A DNA stretch of 9,649 nt from an uncultured Lachnospiraceae bacterium (lineage in GTDB: Bacteria > Bacillota > Clostridia > Lachnospirales > Lachnospiraceae), in contig CAMOZD010000023.1 of assembly GCA_946630645.1 (NCBI GenBank), positions 1 to 9,649 of the forward strand. The letters are read 5' to 3'. The translations under genes were made by a program, and so were the position numbers. Under the pieces are notes generated by a model. It searched no databases. It saw only the letters and a program-made list of their open reading frames with translations, and was not told the DNA's origin. Positions 1 to 6,466 of this stretch are shown one piece after another. Numbering within the stretch: position 1 is the first letter of the stretch; each line of letters opens with the position of its first letter.

Positions 1-259
1 GAATAACCAGGACATTCAGGATATTGCTGCCCAGCACATTACCTATGGTAATATCGGCGTTGCCCTTGATGGCCGCCGAGATACTTACCGCCGCCTCCGG
101 GGCACTGGTCCCCATGGCAACTATGGTAAGACCAATTACCAGCTCCGGGATTCCCAGCCTGCCGGCTATACCCGCGGCCCCGTCCACAAACCAGTCTGAC
201 CCTTTAATCAGCATAACAAATCCCAGGACCAACAGGCCCACCTGTAGAACAATTGCCAT
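1..259 (-). CDS. CaCA-family Na+/Ca2+-type antiporter, N-terminal part (cut by window edge)
   Basis: Only the first 86 codons are present; the gene continues past the left edge. The product starts MAIVLQVGLL and has a hydrophobic first helix, then GSDWFVDGAAGIA and the stretch GTSAPEAAVSISAA followed by GNVLGSNILN. This is the alpha-1 repeat of calcium/sodium antiporters of the YrbG/CaCA type, where the acidic residue of GTSAPE and the asparagine of GSN take part in cation binding. The protein would be an inner-membrane cation exchanger. The start is fixed by a strong AAGGAGGT at 267-274, ending 7 bases before the ATG. It lies 112 bp downstream of larC on the same strand and may be the last gene of that operon. 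The family is clear; the actual ion is not, since relatives exchange Ca2+ or other divalent cations. Confidence 0.88.
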   Translation of the reverse strand, partial: MAIVLQVGLLVLGFVMLIKGSDWFVDGAAGIAGRLGIPELVIGLTIVAMGTSAPEAAVSISAAIKGNADITIGNVLGSNILNVLVI

Positions 260-290
260 ATTTTTTACCTCCTTATGATCATCTGTCCCA

Positions 291-309
291 GCCCGGACAA
301 GGTCCCGGC
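291..309. other. Short imperfect stem-loop in the larC-antiporter spacer
   Basis: An 8-bp inverted repeat with one C/C mismatch and a 3-base loop (left arm 291-298, right arm 302-309) lies upstream of the antiporter ribosome binding site. No T-tract follows on the minus strand, so it does not look like an intrinsic terminator. It could modulate translation or be incidental in GC-rich DNA. The remainder of the 260-371 spacer shows only the ribosome binding site. Confidence 0.25.
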
Positions 310-371
310 CCGTCCCGCCTTACAAAACTCTTCGATACGGCCGGCTGCCCTGAAAAGTCAATGCATAAATC

Positions 372-1844
372 CTACAACTTTTCCAGTATTTCTCTTCTGC
401 TGACTCCCCGGGTCCGGGCCAGTCCGCAGACGCTCTCATATTCCGGATATACTCTTTCCCTGCCGTCAGGCAGAGTACAGATCTTAACCTCGACCTCTCC
501 CCAGTCAGTCTGTACAAGTCCTTTTTTCCTGGGCAGGATAGTGCGCTCATAAGGGCAGCGCCTGATTCCTATGGTCGTGGTCTCCTGGAAAATGATCTGC
601 TCCAACCGGCCTACGTCCTCCTCCATACAAAGGACCGACAAAAGGATGCCGGGCCTGTTTTTCTTCATGTATATGGGACTGTAGAAGACATCCCTGGCCC
701 CTGCTTTGAAGAGTTCTTCCATGACATAGCCCAGATCTTCACCGCTGCAATCATCCACATTGGTCTCCAGCTTCCAGACCCGGTCCTCCCGGCCTTCTTC
801 CCCATTCCTGAGCCCTGTCTCTTCCTCTTTCAGGAGAAAGGCTCTCAGGATACTGGGAATCTCATAGGCCCTTTTCCCGGCTCCCATACCTGACCCTGTA
901 ATGATCAAGGGGTCGGGCAAGTTGTGGCTCGTGCAGATGGCCGCCGCTATGGCGGCTCCGGTAGGTGTGATCAATTCTCCCTGTCTTCCGGTCATCCGGA
1001 TAGGCAGCTGATGGTCTTTACTGATGGCCGCCACGGCAGGAACAGGTACAGAGAGGATGCCGTGGGCACATCTCACCGTGCCGGATCCTTCGCTGATGCC
1101 CGTGATAACGGTATCTGTAATCTGCAGATCATCCAGGCAGACTGCCGCCGCCACAATATCCACGATAGAATCCACTGCCCCCACCTCGTGGAAATGAACC
1201 TTGTCGGCAGTGGTTCCATGGGCCTGGGCCTCCGCCTCCGCAATGATTCCAAAGATGCGGCCGGCCAGGGCTCTGGCCCCCTCGGTCATGGAAGCTGCGG
1301 AAATAATAGCCATGACCTCCTTCATGCCCCTGTGGACATGATGACTATGGTCATGCCCATGACTATGATCGTGGATGTGATTATGGTTATGCCCATGGTC
1401 ATGGCTATGCTCATGCTCATGGCTATGGGCGTGCCCATAGCTATGCTCCTGGACCTGGCCTTGCTCATGACTGTGGTTATGCCCATGGCTATGGTCGTGC
1501 CCATGGCTATGCTCCTGGACCTGGCCTTGCTCATGACTGTGGTTATGCCCATGGCTATGGTCGTGCCCATGGCTGTTCCCAGGGGCCTCATTTTCCAGAT
1601 GGCCGTAGAGATAGGCCATGTCATGGTCATGATTCTCCATATCCTCATCGAGGATGACATTGAAATCACAGCAGTCCAGGCCATTCTTTTTCACCCGGCA
1701 GACCTCCACCCGGAAACCTGTCAGGGGCAGGCTGGCAAGGACCGTCCTCATCTTGTCCTCAGAGGCTCCCAGGTCCAGCAGGGCTGCCACTACCATGTCA
1801 CCGCTAATACCGGAATTACATTCCAGATATAATGTTTTTCCCAT
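372..1844 (-). CDS. larC: LarC, nickel insertion protein for the pincer cofactor, with long His-rich insert
   Basis: A complete 490-residue LarC (DUF111). The family uses CTP to insert nickel into pyridinium-3,5-bisthiocarboxylic acid mononucleotide, giving the nickel-pincer cofactor of LarA-type racemases/epimerases; it acts in the cytoplasm. The N-terminal signature YLECNSGISGDMVVAALLDL is at residues 6-25. Further conserved blocks are KVHFHEVGAVDSIVDIV, CAHGILSVPVPA, ELITPTGAA and GMGAGKRAYEIPS, then the LarC2 part beginning LETNVDDCSGEDLGYVMEEL. Residues 91-172 hold about 34 histidines, probably a metal-binding or metal-buffering tract. In Lactobacillus plantarum LarC1 and LarC2 are joined by programmed frameshifting; here they form one uninterrupted frame. 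The ATG directly follows the thrH stop (TAA ATG), implying translational coupling, with a GAAGG 11 bases upstream. larA, larB and larE are not in the window. Confidence 0.95.
   Translation of the reverse strand: MGKTLYLECNSGISGDMVVAALLDLGASEDKMRTVLASLPLTGFRVEVCRVKKNGLDCCDFNVILDEDMENHDHDMAYLYGHLENEAPGNSHGHDHSHGHNHSHEQGQVQEHSHGHDHSHGHNHSHEQGQVQEHSYGHAHSHEHEHSHDHGHNHNHIHDHSHGHDHSHHVHRGMKEVMAIISAASMTEGARALAGRIFGIIAEAEAQAHGTTADKVHFHEVGAVDSIVDIVAAAVCLDDLQITDTVITGISEGSGTVRCAHGILSVPVPAVAAISKDHQLPIRMTGRQGELITPTGAAIAAAICTSHNLPDPLIITGSGMGAGKRAYEIPSILRAFLLKEEETGLRNGEEGREDRVWKLETNVDDCSGEDLGYVMEELFKAGARDVFYSPIYMKKNRPGILLSVLCMEEDVGRLEQIIFQETTTIGIRRCPYERTILPRKKGLVQTDWGEVEVKICTLPDGRERVYPEYESVCGLARTRGVSRREILEKL
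1441..1572. repeat. Exact 66-bp tandem duplication inside larC
   Basis: Bases 1441-1506 and 1507-1572 are identical by eye. Each copy encodes 22 residues of the His-rich segment, including HGHDHSHGHNHSHE and a QGQVQ spacer. The period is a multiple of three, so copy number can change without breaking the frame. Flanking sequence continues as degenerate His-x repeats (to about 1329). Complete identity, including at synonymous positions, points to a recent duplication or to homogenisation. Confidence 0.93.
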
Positions 1845-2447
1845 TTAATCAAGCACCTTCTCAATGGCTGCCAGAAGGTCGTCAAAATCTTCATAGGCAG
1901 GGAACTGGGGATAATCCTTTTTGATCTGGTCAGTAGAACGGAAAAGGAAGCCCGCCTTGCTGGCCTTGATCATGCCCAGGTCGTTAAAGCTGTCACCGGA
2001 AGCGATGGTGTCATAACCGATAGACTGAAGCGCCTTGACTGTAGCGTATTTGGAATTCTCAATCCTCATTTTAAAACCGGTGATCTCCCCGTTCTCTGCA
2101 ACTTCAAGGCTGTTGCAGAAAAGTGTAGGCCAGCCCAGCTTCTCCATAAGCGGTTTGGCAAACTGGGTGAAAGTATCGCTGATGATGATCACCTGGGTCA
2201 TGGACCGGAGCTTATCAAGGAAGTCCCTGGCCCCCGGCAGGGGATCGATAGTCGCGATGGTCTCCTGGATTTCCTTGAGACCCAGGCCATGCTCCTTCAG
2301 AATACCCAGCCGCCAGTTCATCAGCTTGTCATAATCCGGCTCATCCCTGGTGGTCCTTTTCAGCTCCGGAATTCCGCTCGCCTTGGAAAATGCGATCCAG
2401 ATCTCCGGTACCAATACTCCTTCTAAATCTAAACAAACAATATTCAT
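1845..2447 (-). CDS. thrH: ThrH, HAD-family phosphoserine phosphatase / homoserine phosphotransferase
   Basis: 200 residues, the usual ThrH length. HAD motifs are all visible: motif I as DLEGV (nucleophile D7, with E9 where most relatives have Asp, as in Pseudomonas ThrH), motif II SDT at 90-92, the motif III lysine near K133, and motif IV GDSFND at 151-156. The opening CLDLEGVLVPEIWIAF and the later EIQETIATIDPLPGA and QFPA closely match the ThrH pattern. ThrH dephosphorylates phosphoserine and can transfer the phosphate to homoserine, touching serine and threonine synthesis in the cytoplasm. An AGGAGG sits just upstream of the ATG. It has its own promoter-like sequence after the ABC ATPase gene and its stop abuts the larC start. 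Its metabolic link to the metal genes is not evident; co-transcription may be simple convenience. Confidence 0.9.
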   Translation of the reverse strand: MNIVCLDLEGVLVPEIWIAFSKASGIPELKRTTRDEPDYDKLMNWRLGILKEHGLGLKEIQETIATIDPLPGARDFLDKLRSMTQVIIISDTFTQFAKPLMEKLGWPTLFCNSLEVAENGEITGFKMRIENSKYATVKALQSIGYDTIASGDSFNDLGMIKASKAGFLFRSTDQIKKDYPQFPAYEDFDDLLAAIEKVLD

Positions 2448-2492
2448 CGGGTCCTCCTGATTTATTCTATTTCAATTCAAATTACTTTTATC

Positions 2493-2521
2493 ATTCTATT
2501 AAAAATACATCTGTTTGTAAA
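2493..2521 (-). promoter_or_regulatory. Putative sigma-A promoter for thrH-larC
   Basis: On the minus strand TTTACA (2516-2521) and TAGAAT (2493-2498) are separated by exactly 17 bp, in an AT-rich spacer with no terminator-like hairpin. The -35 touches the stop codon of the ATPase gene. This would allow thrH-larC to be expressed independently of the importer while still permitting readthrough. Confidence 0.55.
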
Positions 2522-3625
2522 TTACATTTCCACCAGCTTGCCCTGGTCCCTGGCCAGGTCTATCAGCTCCTGGAGTCTGGCATTGATGCCCCGGATCTCA
2601 ACTCCGGCACAAATCACCTCATCACACTGGCAGATCAGGTCCTTAGCCCTGCTGACCGCCTCATCGGACAAGGGCAGGAAGGGCTCTTCCGTCACCAACT
2701 CCGAGGCCAGGAGCCGGGCCAGCTCATAATCGATATCATTGCGGTAAAGTATCCCTGCCGCAAAAGGCCGGTTTTCTTTTTGCAGCTTGCGGAAAACCCG
2801 GATTCCCGTCCCACCGGAAGACAGGACAAAGGTTTTGACCGGTCCCTCGGGCCGGGCCAGCTCGATACTGCCGAAAACCGGATCAAAAAAGCCGTTATCC
2901 AGGCCGTAAAGGTCCCGGATGGTCTCCTCCTCAAAGATCTCCTCCGGTGTGCCATAATAGGCTACATGATCGCCCTTGACACAGATGATCTTATCCGAAA
3001 TCTTCTCGGCCAGATCGATCTCATGGAGGGACATAATGACGGTAATCCCATTCTTCTTGGCCATCCGGGTCAGGATGGTTAGAAGCTCCAGTTTATAACG
3101 GATATCCAGGAAGGAGGTAGGCTCATCCAGAATGATGATCTCCGGTTCCTGGCAGATGGCCCTGGCCAGGAGAATCCGCTGCTTCTGACCGTCACTGATG
3201 GCATTAAAGTCACGGGGGCCCAATTCGATGGCATGGACAGCCATAAGGGCTTCGTCCACCTTCTGTTCGTCCTCCCTCGAGAGGACGCCCAGACGCCCCG
3301 TGTAGGGATAGCGGCCGGAGGCCACAATGTCATGGCAGGTCAAAAGTTCTGTTTTGATTCTTTCTGTCAGGACCACAGCCATCCTGGTGGACAGGTCCTT
3401 ATAACTCATACTGTGCAGGTTGGCCTGGTCAAAAATCACCTTGCCGCCAATGATCTGCAGCTGTCTGGTAATACTTTTTAATATGGTCGATTTGCCGGCT
3501 CCGTTGGGGCCGATCAGGGTGACGATCTCTCCCTTTTTTATATCAATGCAAATGTCGGATATCAGCGGCTTGCCGTTATAGCCGACGGACAGATTATCCA
3601 TGGTCAGGTAAGACTTGCTGGTCAT
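2522..3625 (-). CDS. ABC importer ATPase (FecE/BtuD type) with extra C-terminal domain
   Basis: The 367-residue protein energises uptake with the neighbouring permease and binding protein (iron-complex/cobalamin-type importer). Residues 1-250 are the nucleotide-binding domain: Walker A GPNGAGKST at 39-47, signature ISDGQKQR at 143-150 (an SDGQ variant of LSGGQ), Walker B IIILDEP at 163-169 and H-loop His201. The region after Walker A reads VVLTERIKTELLTCHDIVASG, with Thr-Glu where a Q-loop glutamine is normally expected. Residues about 255-367 are additional: VLSSGGTGIRVFRKL followed by alternating strand/helix sequence, like a small Rossmann-type module. The ATG at 3625 was chosen because GGAGGG lies 7 bases upstream and the domain starts there; the frame stays open upstream to a GTG at 3733, which would add 36 low-complexity residues. 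Substrate unknown. Confidence 0.9.
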   Translation of the reverse strand: MTSKSYLTMDNLSVGYNGKPLISDICIDIKKGEIVTLIGPNGAGKSTILKSITRQLQIIGGKVIFDQANLHSMSYKDLSTRMAVVLTERIKTELLTCHDIVASGRYPYTGRLGVLSREDEQKVDEALMAVHAIELGPRDFNAISDGQKQRILLARAICQEPEIIILDEPTSFLDIRYKLELLTILTRMAKKNGITVIMSLHEIDLAEKISDKIICVKGDHVAYYGTPEEIFEEETIRDLYGLDNGFFDPVFGSIELARPEGPVKTFVLSSGGTGIRVFRKLQKENRPFAAGILYRNDIDYELARLLASELVTEEPFLPLSDEAVSRAKDLICQCDEVICAGVEIRGINARLQELIDLARDQGKLVEM

Positions 3626-3759
3626 CCCATTTCCCTCCTCTGGTCTAAGTCCGCTCCTCTGCCGGAGCCCATCATCTGTATCACGGTCTGCAGCCACTGT
3701 CTGGTTTGCAGCCTCCATCTGGTTTGCGGCCACCGTCTGGTTTGCGGCCGGCCTCTCAT
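3622..3759 (-). CDS. Possible 45-residue basic small protein between permease and ATPase
   Basis: Its ATG overlaps the permease stop (ATGA) and its TGA overlaps the ATPase start (ATGA). A purine-rich AAGGGG lies 6 bases upstream of its ATG. The predicted peptide begins MRGRPQTRRW and contains a hexapeptide repeat QTRRWP, QTRWRL, QTRQWL; it is strongly basic and tryptophan-rich, with no membrane helix or known motif. Against it, the differences between the 18-bp repeat units all change the amino acid in this frame, whereas in the other two frames some are silent, and both other minus-strand frames are also open here. It may be only a translational bridge between two coupled genes or a chance ORF. 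I do not recognise the product. Confidence 0.25.
   Translation of the reverse strand: MRGRPQTRRWPQTRWRLQTRQWLQTVIQMMGSGRGADLDQRREMG
3691..3744. repeat. Three 18-bp tandem repeats at the permease/ATPase junction
   Basis: Three units of 18 bp (3691-3708, 3709-3726, 3727-3744) each end in CTGGTTTG and differ at a few positions; a partial fourth begins at 3745. The period is a multiple of three. The tract lies between the end of the permease gene and the preferred ATPase start, overlapping the small candidate ORF and a possible N-terminal extension of the ATPase. Confidence 0.85.
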
Positions 3760-4823
3760 CGTCCGCCCCTTCTTCTGATCATCATAAATATGACAATGGG
3801 GGCACCAAAGATGGAGGTTACCGTAGAAATATTAAGCTCTAAAGGCGCAAAGGCCAGCCGGGCAATCAGGTCGCAGAACATACAGAATACTGCCCCGCCC
3901 ACGAAAGTACCCGGGATAATCACCAGGGGTTTGGAGGTGCCAAAAGCATTCTTGATCAGGAAGGGCACGGCGATTCCCACAAAGGAAATGGGGCCGGCGA
4001 AAGCTGTCACTGTGGCAGAAAGCAGACTGGACAGAACAATCAGGGCCACCCGGAAAAACTTGATATTTACACCGATACTCTGGGCATAGTGTTCTCCCAG
4101 CTGATAGGCGCCGATGGGCTTGGACAGCATCATAACCAGGGCAAAGGTCACCAGGACAGTGACACCGCCGATACCCACATTGGCCCAGCTCATGCCGGAA
4201 AAGCTTCCCTGGGACCAGTTGTGAAGGTTGGCGATATCCGAGTCATCGGCAAAGGTGATGATAAAATCTGTTACCGCTGAACAGATATAACCGATCATGA
4301 TACCGGCGACCAGGAGGGCTGCCATGTTGGAAATCCGCCTGGAGACCGCCAGAATAAATCCCACGGACATGAGGGATCCCAGAAAAGCCGCGATGATCAT
4401 GGTGTAAGAAGACACGGTCATCATCTGACCCAGCATGAGGATGGTTACCATGGCAACCACCATCTTGGCTCCCGAGGAGATACCCAGCACAAAGGGCCCG
4501 GCAATGGGATTCTCAAAGAAGGTCTGCAGGAGGAAACCGGACAGGGACAGGGCCCCGCCCAGGAGTGCCGCCATAAGGATTCTTGGCAGCCTGATCTTCC
4601 AGATGATATTGACCTCCTTGACCGACCCGCTCTTGGTAAATAGGATCTGTATGATCCTGGGGATCGGAATATGGACATTACCACTGTTGATATTGATTAC
4701 TGTAATGGCGAAAAAGGCCAGGGCCAGTCCTGCGAAAACTGCGATATAGCGGCTTCTTCTCTTAAAATTCTCCGCGTGGTAGCTGGACTGGAACTGCTCT
4801 TCTTTTTTTATTTCTTCTGACAT
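3756..4823 (-). CDS. FecCD/BtuC-type ABC permease
   Basis: 355 residues, normal for FecCD permeases, which form the homodimeric membrane channel of importers for siderophores, haem, cobalamin and related metal complexes. After a hydrophilic start, the first transmembrane segment is near residues 25-45. RLPR at 78-81 is followed by the family's characteristic GGALSLSGFLLQTFFENPIA and GPFVLGISSGA. Later come FAGPISFVGIAVPFL, where many relatives have PHIxR instead of PFLIK, and the closing GAPIVIFMM segment. It begins 4 bp after the stop of the binding-protein gene, with GAGGT as ribosome binding site lying at that gene's 3' end. Its TGA overlaps the ATG of a small candidate ORF. Assignment to the family is firm; the substrate is not determined. 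Confidence 0.93.
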   Translation of the reverse strand: MSEEIKKEEQFQSSYHAENFKRRSRYIAVFAGLALAFFAITVININSGNVHIPIPRIIQILFTKSGSVKEVNIIWKIRLPRILMAALLGGALSLSGFLLQTFFENPIAGPFVLGISSGAKMVVAMVTILMLGQMMTVSSYTMIIAAFLGSLMSVGFILAVSRRISNMAALLVAGIMIGYICSAVTDFIITFADDSDIANLHNWSQGSFSGMSWANVGIGGVTVLVTFALVMMLSKPIGAYQLGEHYAQSIGVNIKFFRVALIVLSSLLSATVTAFAGPISFVGIAVPFLIKNAFGTSKPLVIIPGTFVGGAVFCMFCDLIARLAFAPLELNISTVTSIFGAPIVIFMMIRRRGGR

Positions 4824-4827
4824 TTTA

Positions 4828-6090
4828 CTACCTCAATCTGGAGATGAACTGCAGGTCCTGGGGATCCTCTTCCGTAAAAATCTTATGGAAATCCATGATC
4901 AGGTCACCGACCACATCCGTCCTCTGGTACATGGAGCTTCCGGTCACCCAGCAATTACCTTCTTTCACCGCCTTCATATTGGCAAGAACAGGGTTCTTCT
5001 CCGTCAGCTGCTTCATAGTAGTAACCGACCCGTCGATACTTCCGTTATAAATGATAATGTCGGCGTTCTCTGCCACATTGTAAAACTCTTCCACACTCAT
5101 GGGGATGGAGGCATTGTTGGTGGCACTGGCCAGGTCCTTGAAAATGTATCTGGCTCCGGCCATCTCGATCATGGCCGGCACATAGTCGTCACTGCTGCGG
5201 ACAACCACCCTGCCGTCCTGGGCTATGTAGAAAAAGGCCACGATCTTCTCCGTATTGGTGAAATCGTCAAGGGCGGCAATCTTGCCCTTCTGATCTTCGA
5301 AGAAAGCCTCTGCCGCTGCCTCCCTGCCTGTCAGGACTCCGTAGAGCTTGATCCACTCTGTCCTGGCCAGGGGATTCTCCTCATAACTGGACCGGTCCAC
5401 GAAAACCGGGATTTCCAACTCCTCAATCATCTCCTTGACCTCCGGGTTGTGGTAGATCATGGTCGACTCGATGGCCAGGTCACAGCCCTCTTCCAGCATC
5501 AGTTCATAATCCGGCTCACTGTATTTACCGGCATAGACGATATTCCCCTTTTCCATGGCCTCTTTAGGCTCGTCGAAAGTCCAGTCTTCCGCTTTGATGG
5601 AGGACATACGGATAGCGTCCAGAGCATCTATGGAAACAAACTCAGCCATGACAGCCGTGGCTGCCAGGTAAATATTTTTCAGGGGCTGGGAGATTACAAC
5701 AATTCCGGCATCCAGACCCTCAGGAGCGGTCTCCCCCTCCGGTACGACCAGGTAACGGGTGTCGTCATGGACATCAATGAGGGCATAGCCGCCCTGGTAA
5801 TAATGGACATCAAAGCAGTCTGCATAGTCCAGCTTCATAGTGCCAAGATAATCAAGACCACTGATCTGGGGGGCCTTGTCCGCCTCCTGGACCAGGTCGG
5901 AGGCCAGGCTTCCTGCACCAGCATCCCCGGAAGAGGCCTTGGCCTCCTGCTGCTGCTCAGTCCCGGTCCCGGCAGCCCCGCCGCCGGAGGCGGAGGAACA
6001 CCCGCCAAAAAGGACTGATGCCGTCAGACATAAGGACAGGCATGCCATTTTCCAATAATTCTTTCTTTTTCCCAATCTGCCATCTCGCAT
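4828..6090 (-). CDS. Lipoprotein substrate-binding protein of the FecCD-type importer
   Basis: 420 residues from the chosen ATG. A basic n-region (RLGKRKNYWK), a hydrophobic core and the lipobox LFGGC place the lipidated cysteine at residue 31, followed by a Gly/Ala/Ser/Gln-rich tether to about residue 75. The mature part has the two-lobed helical-backbone style of periplasmic_binding_2 proteins, with LMLEEGCDLAIESTMIYH, EELEIPVFVDRSSYEENPLA and EWIKLYGVLTGREAAAEAFF. It would sit on the outer face of the membrane and deliver a metal complex or corrinoid to the permease. An in-frame GTG at 6144 with GGGAG 6 bases upstream would give 18 more residues, but that makes the n-region unusually long, so the ATG at 6090 (AAGGG about 10 bases upstream) is preferred. 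It is the first gene of the minus-strand unit. Confidence 0.87.
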   Translation of the reverse strand: MRDGRLGKRKNYWKMACLSLCLTASVLFGGCSSASGGGAAGTGTEQQQEAKASSGDAGAGSLASDLVQEADKAPQISGLDYLGTMKLDYADCFDVHYYQGGYALIDVHDDTRYLVVPEGETAPEGLDAGIVVISQPLKNIYLAATAVMAEFVSIDALDAIRMSSIKAEDWTFDEPKEAMEKGNIVYAGKYSEPDYELMLEEGCDLAIESTMIYHNPEVKEMIEELEIPVFVDRSSYEENPLARTEWIKLYGVLTGREAAAEAFFEDQKGKIAALDDFTNTEKIVAFFYIAQDGRVVVRSSDDYVPAMIEMAGARYIFKDLASATNNASIPMSVEEFYNVAENADIIIYNGSIDGSVTTMKQLTEKNPVLANMKAVKEGNCWVTGSSMYQRTDVVGDLIMDFHKIFTEEDPQDLQFISRLR

Positions 6091-6200
6091 AATTACAACA
6101 CCCTTCTTATTCCGGCCAGGCCGGGCCTTTCTATGGTCTTTCACAGATGACTCCCAAAAAGGAAATCACTGTAACTTTATATTTTAAATGATAACATCTT

Positions 6201-6230
6201 ATTCTACAACTCTCTCTTCCCCTGTGTCAA
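6201..6230 (-). promoter_or_regulatory. Putative sigma-A promoter of the ABC importer operon
   Basis: On the minus strand a perfect TTGACA (6225-6230) is followed after 18 bp by TAGAAT (6201-6206), a five-of-six match to TATAAT. Transcription would begin around 6194, leaving a leader of roughly 50-100 nt. A second, weaker pair (TTGTAG at 6204-6209, TAAAAT at 6181-6186, 17 bp apart) overlaps it. No metal-regulator operator could be recognised. Confidence 0.65.
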
Positions 6231-6377
6231 CAGATGGGGCAAGAATAAAAAGAACTGCCGGGGAAAATCGGCCAGTCAGGGCTCAGGCCAGTCGTCGGTC
6301 TAACGGCAGCCAGCCCCGGGCCTGTGCCATATTCCCCAGATATTGTCCTGTATATTGCCACTTTTTACCCCACCCCT
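6231..6377. other. Divergent intergenic region with GC-rich block
   Basis: The gene-free stretch from the importer start to the esterase gene spans about 320-376 bp. Between the two outward-facing promoters lies a GC-rich block (about 6257-6345). It contains an 8-base direct repeat, GGCCAGTC, at 6280-6287 and 6296-6303, a CTGCCG/CGGCAG inverted pair enclosing that repeat, and an imperfect CCCGGG-centred palindrome. I could not match it to a cobalamin, Moco, NiCo or other riboswitch I know. Its position upstream of both predicted promoters argues against a leader RNA for either gene. No coding ORF of quality is seen. Confidence 0.4.
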
Positions 6378-6386
6378 TGCTATAAT
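6378..6386 (+). promoter_or_regulatory. Putative extended -10 promoter of the tannase-family gene
   Basis: TGC followed by a perfect TATAAT (6381-6386) is an extended -10 element. TTGCCA at 6355-6360 is a good -35 match but lies 20 bp away, which is long. Another TATAAT occurs at 6397-6402 without a suitable -35. Transcription would give a leader of about 70 nt before the ATG at 6467. Confidence 0.5.
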
Positions 6387-6466
6387 AAGATTGGAGTATA
6401 ATGACATTTACTATTAATATCTACTGACAGAATTCACGTGACATAAAGAGTTGGGGATGGTGCTTC

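Noticed and set aside
326..364. TTGACT (minus strand) as a promoter for the antiporter gene
   Set aside because: The best partner 18 bp downstream is TATCGA, only a half match to a -10 element; readthrough from larC is simpler.
1329..1574. CRISPR-like or satellite interpretation of the short repeats
   Set aside because: The repeats are in-frame His-x codons within larC, without spacers of constant length or palindromic repeat structure.
924..1832. Long plus-strand ORF of 302 codons opposite larC
   Set aside because: It is the antisense shadow of larC; its Met/Val/Ala-rich repeats are the complement of the His codons, and it has no recognisable domain or ribosome binding site.
3626..3733. 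GTG start giving a 403-residue ATPase
   Set aside because: No ribosome binding site at the GTG, and the added 36 residues are low-complexity repeat; the ATG at 3625 has GGAGGG at good spacing. Kept only as an alternative.
4885..6018. 377-codon plus-strand ORF opposite the binding-protein gene
   Set aside because: Composition is that of a GC-skewed antisense frame with no domain, and the minus-strand frame encodes a clear lipoprotein binding protein.
6240..6345. Cobalamin or other metal riboswitch for the importer
   Set aside because: No B12-box-like sequence or other consensus was found, and the block lies upstream of the best minus-strand promoter (6201-6230), so it would not be in the importer leader.
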